Assembly (NCBI GenBank): GCA_000155435.1
Contig: DS990262.1
Location: forward strand, 145,175-209,174
Source: Clostridiales bacterium 1_7_47FAA
GTDB taxonomy: Bacteria; Bacillota; Clostridia; Lachnospirales; Lachnospiraceae
DNA length: 64,000 nucleotides
Direction of reading: 5' to 3'
Within the stretch, counting starts at the first letter, position 1; each line of letters starts with the position of its first letter. Below are positions 1 to 6,951 of this stretch, one piece after another. The position numbers and the translations under genes were made by a program. The notes under the pieces are model-generated. The model worked only from the letters and a program-made list of their open reading frames with translations, was not told the DNA's origin and searched no databases.

Positions 1-225
1 ACCCGGATCTCTGGTGCGGACTTTCCTCATGAAATTGTACGCTCCCGCTTTTTGAAGCTGGACAGCTCTCACATCGAGTTTGTCATGGACTGTCTGCAAA
101 AGAACACCACCCAGGTACACAACATCAAGCAGTACCTGCTTGCAGTGCTGTTCAACGCTCCTACCACCATGAATAACCACTACACTTCACTGGTAAATCA
201 CGATATGCACGCAGGCGGCTGGTAA
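1..225 (+). CDS. Replication initiator RepA, C-terminal end (DUF6017-like), cut by window edge
   Basis: An open frame runs from base 1 to a TAA at 223-225 and gives 74 residues. It contains the pattern FLKLDSSHIEFVMDC, followed by NIKQYLLAVLFNAP and a terminal NHYTSLVNHD stretch. This is the usual C-terminus of the RepA/DUF6017 initiators that start Tn1549-type ICE modules; these proteins have an N-terminal winged-helix initiator domain, which lies outside this window. The protein would act in autonomous replication of the excised circle. The gene is followed 36 bp later by a BRO-N/KilAC gene with its own strong ribosome binding site. The family call rests only on the tail of the protein. Confidence 0.75.
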   Translation, partial: TRISGADFPHEIVRSRFLKLDSSHIEFVMDCLQKNTTQVHNIKQYLLAVLFNAPTTMNNHYTSLVNHDMHAGGW

Positions 226-261
226 TCAGCCGCTTTTGTATTACACCAAAGGAGGCACAGC

Positions 262-1029
262 ATGAATCAGATTGAAATTTTCAATAGTCCAGAGTTCGGA
301 AGCATTCGCACTTTGGAACAGAATGGCAAAGTATTATTTTGCGGTACAGATGTGGCAACAGCGCTGGGATATACCAATCCACGCAAAGCCGTCCGCGACC
401 ATACCAGGGGTGGAACGAAATGTTCCATAGGGGTCCAGACTGGGAAAAAGGCAGATGGAAGCCCCGCGGTACAAATGGTCGAAATGCTCTTTATCCCCGA
501 AGGTGATCTATATCGTCTGATCGCCCATAGTAAACTGCCGTCAGCGGAACGGTTTGAACAATGGGTGTTTGATGAAGTTCTACCTGCCATTCGCAAGCAC
601 GGAGCCTATCTCACAAAAGAGAAGTTGTGGGAGATAGCCACTTCTCCGGAAGCTCTGATAAAGCTCTGCTCCGAGCTGCTTGCTGAGCGGGAAGAAAATG
701 CGTCGCTACGAGAGGAAAATGCCCTGCTGGAGAGTAAGGCAGCCTTTTATGATTTGTTCATCGACCTCAATCACAGTACCAACCTCCGCACCACCGCCAA
801 AGAGTTGCTTGTCCCGGAGCGTCGGTTTGTCCGTTTCCTTCTGGAAAAGCGTTTTGTGTACCGCACCGCATCCGGTAATGTACTGCCCTATGCAAAGCCA
901 GCCAATGAAGGACTGTTTTGTGTCAAAGACTACTGCAATCACGGGCATATCGGCTCCTATACGCTGATAACCCCGCAAGGCAAACTCTACTTTGCTCAGC
1001 TGAGAGACATGATTTTGATGGTTGTATGA
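262..1029 (+). CDS. Phage-type antirepressor, BRO-N plus KilAC
   Basis: 255 residues. Residues 1-115 match the BRO-N fold pattern: FCGTDVATALGYTNPRKAVRDH, then LYRLIAHSKLPSAERFEQWVFDEVLPAIRKHG. Residues 145-255 match a KilA C-terminal (ANT) domain, with a short coiled coil (EENASLREENALLE) between them. Such proteins are DNA-binding antirepressors or regulators in phages and ICEs. The start is set by AAAGGAGG ten bases upstream. The stop overlaps a possible downstream ATG (ATGA). In Tn1549-like elements a gene of this type commonly sits between repA and the coupling-protein genes. Role in this element is inferred. Confidence 0.85.
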   Translation: MNQIEIFNSPEFGSIRTLEQNGKVLFCGTDVATALGYTNPRKAVRDHTRGGTKCSIGVQTGKKADGSPAVQMVEMLFIPEGDLYRLIAHSKLPSAERFEQWVFDEVLPAIRKHGAYLTKEKLWEIATSPEALIKLCSELLAEREENASLREENALLESKAAFYDLFIDLNHSTNLRTTAKELLVPERRFVRFLLEKRFVYRTASGNVLPYAKPANEGLFCVKDYCNHGHIGSYTLITPQGKLYFAQLRDMILMVV

Positions 1030-1052
1030 GAGTGGGAAAGGAAGTGAGTTTT

Positions 1053-1364
1053 ATGCCAGAAGGCAAAACAATCGGTCAGCTGATGGAAGAAATGCGCCAG
1101 AAAGCTGGAGCGCAGAACTATCACGGCCATGACTACATGGATCTCCAGCGATTTGCTGAGAACACCCGGCACATGATTATTTTTGATGTGCTGACGCATG
1201 ACTCCCCGGTGGGCTGGAAAGGTGAACGAACCCGCCTGTTTTTGTCAGATAAGGGCTATGAAAAAGCTCTGGACAGTCAGGCAAAGGGACAGATCAAGAT
1301 TCTCAGTCATGCAAAGGTCAGAAATGGAGATTTGCTCTATGACCGTTCTGAGCAAATTCGTTGA
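1053..1364 (+). CDS. Conserved ICE hypothetical protein
   Basis: 103 residues beginning MPEGKTIGQLMEEMRQK. The ATG at 1053 is chosen because GGAAAGGAAG lies about nine bases upstream; an alternative ATG at 1026 overlaps the preceding stop but has no good site. No catalytic motif, membrane segment or signal peptide is visible. The length and its place between the antirepressor and the PcfB gene are typical of small hypothetical proteins in this ICE family. Function unknown. Confidence 0.7.
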   Translation: MPEGKTIGQLMEEMRQKAGAQNYHGHDYMDLQRFAENTRHMIIFDVLTHDSPVGWKGERTRLFLSDKGYEKALDSQAKGQIKILSHAKVRNGDLLYDRSEQIR

Positions 1365-1464
1365 GGGCGGTTCGATGAAGAAATACCTTCTCCGGCGGCT
1401 GGTGGTCCCGCCTTAGAAATAAATGCACCACCCCTGCACATTTTGTGGAAAGGAGGCGATGAAA

Positions 1465-1965
1465 ATGCAGGAAGAAGTGGAAAACAGGACTTTAACGCTG
1501 GTTGTCAGCGGAACAAAGTTCACCGGCAGGCTGCTCAAAGCCGCCATCAGCAAGTACCTTGCCCACCGCAAGGAAAAGAAGCTGCAAAAGCAGAGAAGCC
1601 GTGACGCGCCTGTGAAGCCCCAGGGCAAGCAGACGGTGAAACAGCTGATTGGTCAAAACCAAGGGGTTTCCAACATCGAGATCACCGACCCCTCCATCAA
1701 GGAGTTTGAGAAGATCGCCCGGAAATACGGCGTGGACTATGCGGTGAAGAAGGACCGCAGCAGCTCCCCACCCAAGTACCTGATCTTTTTCAAGGGTCGG
1801 GACGCGGATGCCCTGACCGCTGCTTTTACCGAGTACACCGGGAAAAAGGTCAGAAAGGCGGAGAAATCCGAGCGCCCGTCCGTGCTGGCAAAGCTGAGCC
1901 AGTTCAAAGAACTGGTAAAACACGCCGTCGTGGACCGGAACAAGCGGAAGGAGCTGGAACGATGA
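1465..1965 (+). CDS. PcfB family protein (DUF3801)
   Basis: 166 residues starting MQEEVENRTLTLVVSG. The N-terminus, the KFTGRLLKAAISKYLAHRK block and the later FEKIARKYGVDYAVKKD plus YLIFFKGRDADALTAAF segments are the DUF3801/PcfB signature. PcfB is an accessory protein of the conjugative coupling machinery encoded just upstream of VirD4-type proteins. The ATG at 1465 has AAAGGAGG at a good distance of eight bases; the ATG at 1459 is too close to it. The stop overlaps the ATG of the VirD4 gene (ATGA), so translation is probably coupled. The lysine-rich C-terminus suggests DNA or membrane contact. Confidence 0.88.
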   Translation: MQEEVENRTLTLVVSGTKFTGRLLKAAISKYLAHRKEKKLQKQRSRDAPVKPQGKQTVKQLIGQNQGVSNIEITDPSIKEFEKIARKYGVDYAVKKDRSSSPPKYLIFFKGRDADALTAAFTEYTGKKVRKAEKSERPSVLAKLSQFKELVKHAVVDRNKRKELER

Positions 1966-3791
1966 AAAAGCAGCTGAACATCAAAAAGCTCATTTTGCTG
2001 AATCTGCCGTATATCCTGATGGGGCTTTTCTCCACCAACTTCGGTGAAGCGTGGCGGATGGCCGTGGGTGCGGACGCTTCGGCAAAAATGCTCTCGTTCT
2101 TCTCCACGCTGCCGGTGGCGCTGGCCAGCTGGTGGCCCAGCCTGCACCCGCTGGACCTGCTGGTGGGCCTGTGCTGCTGCGGCGGCCTGCGGCTGGCTGT
2201 GTACCTGAAAAGCAAGAACGCCAAGAAGTACAGGCACGGCATGGAATACGGTTCCGCCCGGTGGGGAACCCATGAGGACATTACACCCTACATCGACCCG
2301 GTATTCCAGAACAATGTGATTCTGACGAAAACGGAGAGCCTGACAATGAACAGCCGCCCCAAGGACCCAAAGACCGCCAGAAACAAAAATGTGCTGGTGA
2401 TTGGCGGCTCCGGTTCCGGTAAGACCCGCTTCTGGCTCAAACCGAATCTGATGCAGATGCACAGTTCCTATGTGGTCACAGACCCGAAGGGAACCATTTT
2501 GGTGGAGTGCGGAAAAATGCTCCAAAGGGGCGCACCCAAGCTGGGGAAAGACGGAAAGCCTATGAAGGATAAGCACGGCAAGGTCATTTATGAGCCGTAC
2601 CGAATCAAGGTCCTAAATACCATTAACTTCAAGAAGTCCATGCACTATAACCCTTTCGCCTATATCCATAGCGAAAAGGACATCTTGAAGCTGGTAACAA
2701 CGCTGATCGCCAATACCAAAGGCGAAGGCAAGGCCGGAGACGATTTCTGGGTAAAAGCAGAAACCTTGTTGTACTGCGCGCTTATTGGCTATATCCATTA
2801 TGAGGCTCCGGTGGAGGAACAAAACTTCTCCACCCTCATTGAGTTCATCAACGCCATGGAAGTCCGTGAGGATGACGAGGAGTTCAAAAACCCCGTAGAC
2901 CTGATGTTTGATGCACTGGAAGCCGAGAAGCCAAACCACTTTGCGGTGCGCCAGTATAAGAAATATAAGCTGGCCGCCGGAAAAACAGCCAAGTCGATTT
3001 TGATTTCCTGCGGCGCTCGCCTTGCCGTGTTCGACATTGCAGAGTTGCGTGAGGTCACGGCTTATGATGAGCTGGAGCTGGATACTCTGGGAGACAGGAA
3101 AACTGCCCTGTTCCTCATCATGAGTGACACTGATGACAGCTTTAATTTCCTTATATCCATGTGTTATACCCAGCTGTTTAACCTGCTCTGCGAAAAGGCC
3201 GACGATGTGTACGACGGCAGACTGCCGGTTCATGTGCGCTGTCTGATCGACGAGTGCGCCAACATTGGCCAGATACCCAAGTTGGAAAAGCTGGTGGCCA
3301 CCATCCGAAGCCGTGAGATCTCCGCCTGTCTGGTGTTGCAGGCGCAGAGTCAGCTCAAGGCGATTTATAAGGATAACGCAGATACCATTATCGGAAACAT
3401 GGATACTTCCATCTTTCTGGGCGGTAAGGAGCCGACCACTCTCAAGGAGCTGGCCGCCGTGCTGGGTAAGGAAACCATCGACACCTACAACACCGGAGAG
3501 AGCCGTGGGAGGGAAACATCCCATTCACTCAACTATCAAAAATTGGGGAAAGAGCTGATGAGCCAGGATGAGCTTGCTGTTATGGATGGCGGCAAGTGTA
3601 TCCTCCAGCTGCGCGGTGTGCGTCCTTTCCTTTCGGATAAGTACGACATCACCAAGCATCCCAATTTCAAGTACACTGCCGACGCGGATGACAAGAACGC
3701 TTTTGATATTGAAGCATTCTTGTCCGCAAGGCTGAAACTCAAGCCCAATGAGGTCTGCGATGTATATGAAATAGACACAAAGGGCGCTTAA
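1962..3791 (+). CDS. Type IV coupling protein, VirD4/TraG/PcfC family
   Basis: 609 residues. This is the inner-membrane ATPase that recruits the relaxase-DNA complex to the conjugative channel. Two hydrophobic N-terminal segments (about residues 8-26 and 62-84) would anchor it. Walker A is GGSGSGKT near residue 147, and the Walker B-like stretch CLIDECANIGQIPKLEKL is near 427. Conserved TraG/VirD4 blocks such as HYNPFAYI and VLQAQSQLKAIY are present. Full length for the family. The start overlaps the PcfB stop. The gene ends the first operon segment, before a 220-bp gap that precedes Maff2. Confidence 0.95.
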   Translation: MKKQLNIKKLILLNLPYILMGLFSTNFGEAWRMAVGADASAKMLSFFSTLPVALASWWPSLHPLDLLVGLCCCGGLRLAVYLKSKNAKKYRHGMEYGSARWGTHEDITPYIDPVFQNNVILTKTESLTMNSRPKDPKTARNKNVLVIGGSGSGKTRFWLKPNLMQMHSSYVVTDPKGTILVECGKMLQRGAPKLGKDGKPMKDKHGKVIYEPYRIKVLNTINFKKSMHYNPFAYIHSEKDILKLVTTLIANTKGEGKAGDDFWVKAETLLYCALIGYIHYEAPVEEQNFSTLIEFINAMEVREDDEEFKNPVDLMFDALEAEKPNHFAVRQYKKYKLAAGKTAKSILISCGARLAVFDIAELREVTAYDELELDTLGDRKTALFLIMSDTDDSFNFLISMCYTQLFNLLCEKADDVYDGRLPVHVRCLIDECANIGQIPKLEKLVATIRSREISACLVLQAQSQLKAIYKDNADTIIGNMDTSIFLGGKEPTTLKELAAVLGKETIDTYNTGESRGRETSHSLNYQKLGKELMSQDELAVMDGGKCILQLRGVRPFLSDKYDITKHPNFKYTADADDKNAFDIEAFLSARLKLKPNEVCDVYEIDTKGA

Positions 3792-3888
3792 TTTCGTTCC
3801 GCTTTAGAAGGGAGTGATCTTATCTATTCGCCGCATCTGCCCTCTATGGGCCATTGGCGTACAAAGCGGACAATCGCGAGAAAAAATA

Positions 3889-3987
3889 ATGAAAAAGGAG
3901 GACAGCCGGAATCATGCCCCCGGAAACCGGGCGGCAGATTGTTCCGGCTTTTGTATGCCTATGAAACATGACAAACCTATTTTTTAA
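3889..3987 (+). CDS. Possible 32-residue small protein
   Basis: A short frame reads MKKEDSRNHAPGNRAADC and continues to a TAA at 3985-3987. A second frame over the same bases (ATG at 3914) has AAAAAGGAGG 13 bases upstream. The remainder of the gap 3792-4010 has no other gene. It is unclear which frame, if either, is translated; Maff2 itself lacks an obvious ribosome binding site, so a coupled leader ORF is conceivable. Low confidence. Confidence 0.25.
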   Translation: MKKEDSRNHAPGNRAADCSGFCMPMKHDKPIF

Positions 3988-4010
3988 TCAGATTCCGGCT
4001 AACAAACTAT

Positions 4011-4229
4011 ATGGCATTTTTTGAACAGGCAATCACCGTTCTTCAGACCCTCGTTATCGCGCTCGGTGCCGGTCTCGGTATCTGGGGCGTTATCAACCTG
4101 CTGGAAGGTTACGGCAACGACAACCCCGGCGCCAAGAGCCAGGGCATGAAGCAGCTCATGGCCGGTGCTGGTGTAGCCGTGGTAGGCATGGTCCTTGTAC
4201 CTCTGCTCTCCGGGCTTTTCTCTGTCTAA
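4011..4229 (+). CDS. Maff2 family, VirB2-like pilin candidate
   Basis: 72 residues with two hydrophobic helices (about 8-29 and 47-69) around a conserved ICE motif, NLLEGYGNDNPGAKSQGMKQLMAGAG. This is the Maff2 family of small membrane proteins encoded upstream of the VirB6-like gene in Tn1549-type elements. Its size, its double-helix topology and its position resemble VirB2 pilins, but the pilin role is inference. No clear Shine-Dalgarno precedes the ATG. Confidence 0.9.
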   Translation: MAFFEQAITVLQTLVIALGAGLGIWGVINLLEGYGNDNPGAKSQGMKQLMAGAGVAVVGMVLVPLLSGLFSV

Positions 4230-4298
4230 GCGTCTCCGTATGAAATCCTTGCCGCTCCCGCAGTTTTGCGGGGGCGGCGGAAAGGAGGTTGACACCGT

Positions 4299-5168
4299 AT
4301 GGATTTCTTACTTGAAGCCCTGACAAATTGGCTGAAAGAAATGCTGGTGGGCGGCATTATGAGCAACCTTTCGGGGATGTTTGACAGCGTAAACCAACAA
4401 GTCGCGGATATATCCGTACAGGTAGGCCAGACCCCACAGGGATGGAATGGCAGTATTTTCAGCATGATTGAGAACCTGTCAAACTCCATTATGGTGCCGA
4501 TTGCAGGCGTGATCCTGGCTATCGTGATGACCGTAGACCTGATCCAGATGATCGCAGACAAGAACAACCTGCATGATGTGGACACCTGGATGATTTTTAA
4601 GTGGGTGTTCAAATCAGCCGCCGCCATCCTCATTGTCACAAACACATGGAATATCGTGATGGGCGTCTTTGATATGGCTCAGAGCGTAGTAGCGCAGGCA
4701 GCAGGGATCATCGGTTCGGATGCGTCCATTGACATTTCCTCAGTTATGACCGATCTGGAACCGAGGCTGATGGAAATGGATCTGGGACCGCTGTTCGGGC
4801 TTTGGTTCCAGAGTATGTTTATCGGCGTTACCATGTGGGCGCTGTATATCTGCATCTTCATCGTGATTTATGGCCGTATGATTGAAATTTACCTTGTGAC
4901 ATCCGTTGCGCCCATCCCCATGGCTGCCATGATGGGCAAGGAATGGGGCGGCATGGGCCAGAACTATCTGCGCTCCCTGCTGGCGCTGGGCTTTCAGGCG
5001 TTTCTCATCATCGTCTGCGTGGCAATTTATGCTGTGCTGGTGCAGAACATCGCTCTGGAAGATGACATCATCATGGCGATCTGGAGCTGCGTGGGCTACA
5101 CCGTGCTGCTATGTTTTACGCTGTTCAAAACCGGCAGTCTCGCAAAATCAGTCTTTCAGGCTCATTAA
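4299..5168 (+). CDS. VirB6/TrbL-like conjugation membrane protein
   Basis: 289 residues with at least five hydrophobic segments (near 64-88, 106-128, 171-195, 225-250 and 258-282). The N-terminus MDFLLEALTNWLKEMLVGGIM and the SVAPIPMAAMMGKEWGGMGQNYLRSLLALGFQ block are typical of the ICE VirB6/TrbL proteins that form the inner-membrane channel. AAAGGAGG precedes the ATG. It sits between Maff2 and an inserted methyltransferase gene, which separates it from prgI. Confidence 0.85.
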   Translation: MDFLLEALTNWLKEMLVGGIMSNLSGMFDSVNQQVADISVQVGQTPQGWNGSIFSMIENLSNSIMVPIAGVILAIVMTVDLIQMIADKNNLHDVDTWMIFKWVFKSAAAILIVTNTWNIVMGVFDMAQSVVAQAAGIIGSDASIDISSVMTDLEPRLMEMDLGPLFGLWFQSMFIGVTMWALYICIFIVIYGRMIEIYLVTSVAPIPMAAMMGKEWGGMGQNYLRSLLALGFQAFLIIVCVAIYAVLVQNIALEDDIIMAIWSCVGYTVLLCFTLFKTGSLAKSVFQAH

Positions 5169-5188
5169 ACTATGTCGGGAGGTACATT

Positions 5189-6493
5189 ATGAAAGAGATA
5201 ACTTTAGGAACACTTTTTGACGGGATAGGGGGTTTCCCCTATGCCGCCTTATTTTATGGAATCCGTCCTGTCTGGGCAAGTGAAGTTCTGCCGACAGCCA
5301 TATCGGTCACAAAACGGCATATTCCAGAAATGGTCCATGTAGGAGATATTACAAAACTGGACGGACGCAAGCTGCCACCTGTGGACATCATCACTTTTGG
5401 TTCACCCTGTCAGGGACTATCCATCAGCGGACGCAGGTTAGGGTTAGCGGATGAGCGCAGCGGGTTGTTTTCTGAAGCAATCCGTATTATTCGAGAAATG
5501 CAGGAGGTAACACATGGACAATATCCGCAAATCGCAATATGGGAAAACGTCCCCGGAGCTTTGTCATCCGCAGGAGGATGTGACTTTGCGGCTGTGCTGC
5601 AAGCGTTCACAGAAACCCCGGTTCCAATGCCTTATTCTGGGCGATGGGCCAACGCCGGAATGGTACGAAGCCGAGGAATTGATCTCGCTTGGTGCGTGTA
5701 CGACGCCCAATATTTCGGAACAGCACAGCGACGCAGGCGCGTGTTCCTTGTCGCTGATTTTAGAGGAAAATGCGCCGGACAAATACTTTTTGTCCCCAAA
5801 AGCCTGCGAGGGTATTTTGAATCGGGCGGAACGCCGCGGCAAGCACTTACCTCCTTTGCTGCAAGCAGCGCTGGAGGAACAGTCCCGCAAGACCGATATT
5901 TGAGCGATACCGAAGTGTACTGCATTGTGGGCAATATCATTGGACGCCAGCCGCATAACGGAGGAAATGGAGCTGGATACCAAAGTGACATTTCTTATAC
6001 CCTGACAGGGGCAGACCGTCATGCGGTTGTTGCGCCGCTTGTCATACTCAACGACCAGGGCGGAGCTTCTATGAGCGTGGAGCGCAGTAATATTTCTCCT
6101 ACTCTGCGAAGCCAAACACACGGAAATCTGCCAATCATAGCTGCTATGTCACAATCTCCTCCCGCCATGGTCAGTGCCGGTTTCCGCTATAAAGCAGGAA
6201 GTGCGGCCGGCAGTATAGGGTATCAGGAGGAATTGGCTCCAACTCTTATGGCATATCAACCTTGCGGAGCGTTGGTCGCCCAACCAGAGAGAAAATATAT
6301 TGTGCGTCGGCTAACCCCTATGGAGTGTGAGCGGTTGCAGGGATTCCCGGATGGATGGACCGCATACGATTTTGAGCATGGGATAATCAGTGATTCAAAG
6401 CGATATGAGATGTTAGGAAACAGCGTGGCTGTTCCCTGTGTTGCTTACATCATGCAAGGGATTTATCAGGTGTTGTCAGAAAGGAGCGTGTAA
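5189..6493 (+). CDS. C5-cytosine DNA methyltransferase
   Basis: 434 residues. Motif I is TLFDGIGGFP, motif IV is FGSPCQGLS with the catalytic cysteine near residue 73, motif VI is ENVPGA, motif VIII is QRRRRVFLVA, and the C-terminal motifs IX-X are RRLTPMECERLQGFP and YEMLGNSVAVP. It methylates cytosine at C5. The target recognition region lies between about 200 and 370. No restriction endonuclease gene is adjacent, so this is an orphan enzyme that could protect transferred DNA from host restriction. The start at 5189 follows CGGGAGG by seven bases. It splits the usual virB6-prgI pair, and another ORF overlaps it at 5514-5903. Confidence 0.95.
   Translation: MKEITLGTLFDGIGGFPYAALFYGIRPVWASEVLPTAISVTKRHIPEMVHVGDITKLDGRKLPPVDIITFGSPCQGLSISGRRLGLADERSGLFSEAIRIIREMQEVTHGQYPQIAIWENVPGALSSAGGCDFAAVLQAFTETPVPMPYSGRWANAGMVRSRGIDLAWCVYDAQYFGTAQRRRRVFLVADFRGKCAGQILFVPKSLRGYFESGGTPRQALTSFAASSAGGTVPQDRYLSDTEVYCIVGNIIGRQPHNGGNGAGYQSDISYTLTGADRHAVVAPLVILNDQGGASMSVERSNISPTLRSQTHGNLPIIAAMSQSPPAMVSAGFRYKAGSAAGSIGYQEELAPTLMAYQPCGALVAQPERKYIVRRLTPMECERLQGFPDGWTAYDFEHGIISDSKRYEMLGNSVAVPCVAYIMQGIYQVLSERSV
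5514..5903 (+). CDS. Overprinted ORF inside the cytosine methyltransferase gene
   Basis: 129 residues in the +1 frame relative to the methyltransferase, fully nested in it. The ATG has an excellent AGGAGG seven bases upstream. The C-terminal part contains DKYFLSPKACEGILNRAERR followed by GKHLPPLLQAALEEQSR, a pattern I recall from phage and prophage hypothetical proteins that also overlap C5 methyltransferase genes in Firmicutes. It spans methyltransferase motifs VI-VIII and the start of the target recognition region. Both readings look protein-like. No function is known to me; no membrane segment or enzyme motif is visible. Confidence 0.6.
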   Translation: MDNIRKSQYGKTSPELCHPQEDVTLRLCCKRSQKPRFQCLILGDGPTPEWYEAEELISLGACTTPNISEQHSDAGACSLSLILEENAPDKYFLSPKACEGILNRAERRGKHLPPLLQAALEEQSRKTDI

Positions 6494-6495
6494 TT

Positions 6496-6951
6496 GTGGC
6501 TTATGTACCCGTACCCAAGGACTTAACAAAAGTCAAAACAAAGGTCATGTTCAATCTGACCAAGCGGCAGCTTATCTGCTTCACGGGCGGAGCGCTTATT
6601 GGCGTACCGCTTTTCCTTTTGCTCAGAAAACCTACCGGAAACAGTGTAGCGGCTATGTGTATGATGCTGGTTATGCTGCCCTTCTTTATGCTGGCTATGT
6701 ACGAAAAGCATGGACAGCCCCTGGAAAAGATCGTGGGCAACATTCTCAAAGTAGCTGTGATCCGTCCCAAGCAGCGTCCCTACCAGACCAATAACTTTTA
6801 TGCCGTATTAAAGCGGCAGGAAATGCTCGATAAGGAGGTGTATGACATTGTTCACCGCAATAAAAAAATGGCTGCGCCGTCTGCTGGGAAAACCGGAAGA
6901 AAAGACCGTGCAGCCGGTAAAGACAAAGAAAAAGCTGTCCCGCGCCGATAA
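6496..6951 (+). CDS. PrgI family protein (VirB3-like)
   Basis: 151 residues starting at GTG (AAAGGAG about nine bases upstream). The beginning MAYVPVPKDLTKVKTKVMFNLT, two adjacent membrane helices (about 28-48 and 51-72) and the following EKIVGNILKVAVIRP match the PrgI family, the VirB3-like partner of VirB4 in Gram-positive conjugation channels. The lysine-rich tail overlaps the virB4 start by 110 bases. Confidence 0.92.
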   Translation: MAYVPVPKDLTKVKTKVMFNLTKRQLICFTGGALIGVPLFLLLRKPTGNSVAAMCMMLVMLPFFMLAMYEKHGQPLEKIVGNILKVAVIRPKQRPYQTNNFYAVLKRQEMLDKEVYDIVHRNKKMAAPSAGKTGRKDRAAGKDKEKAVPRR

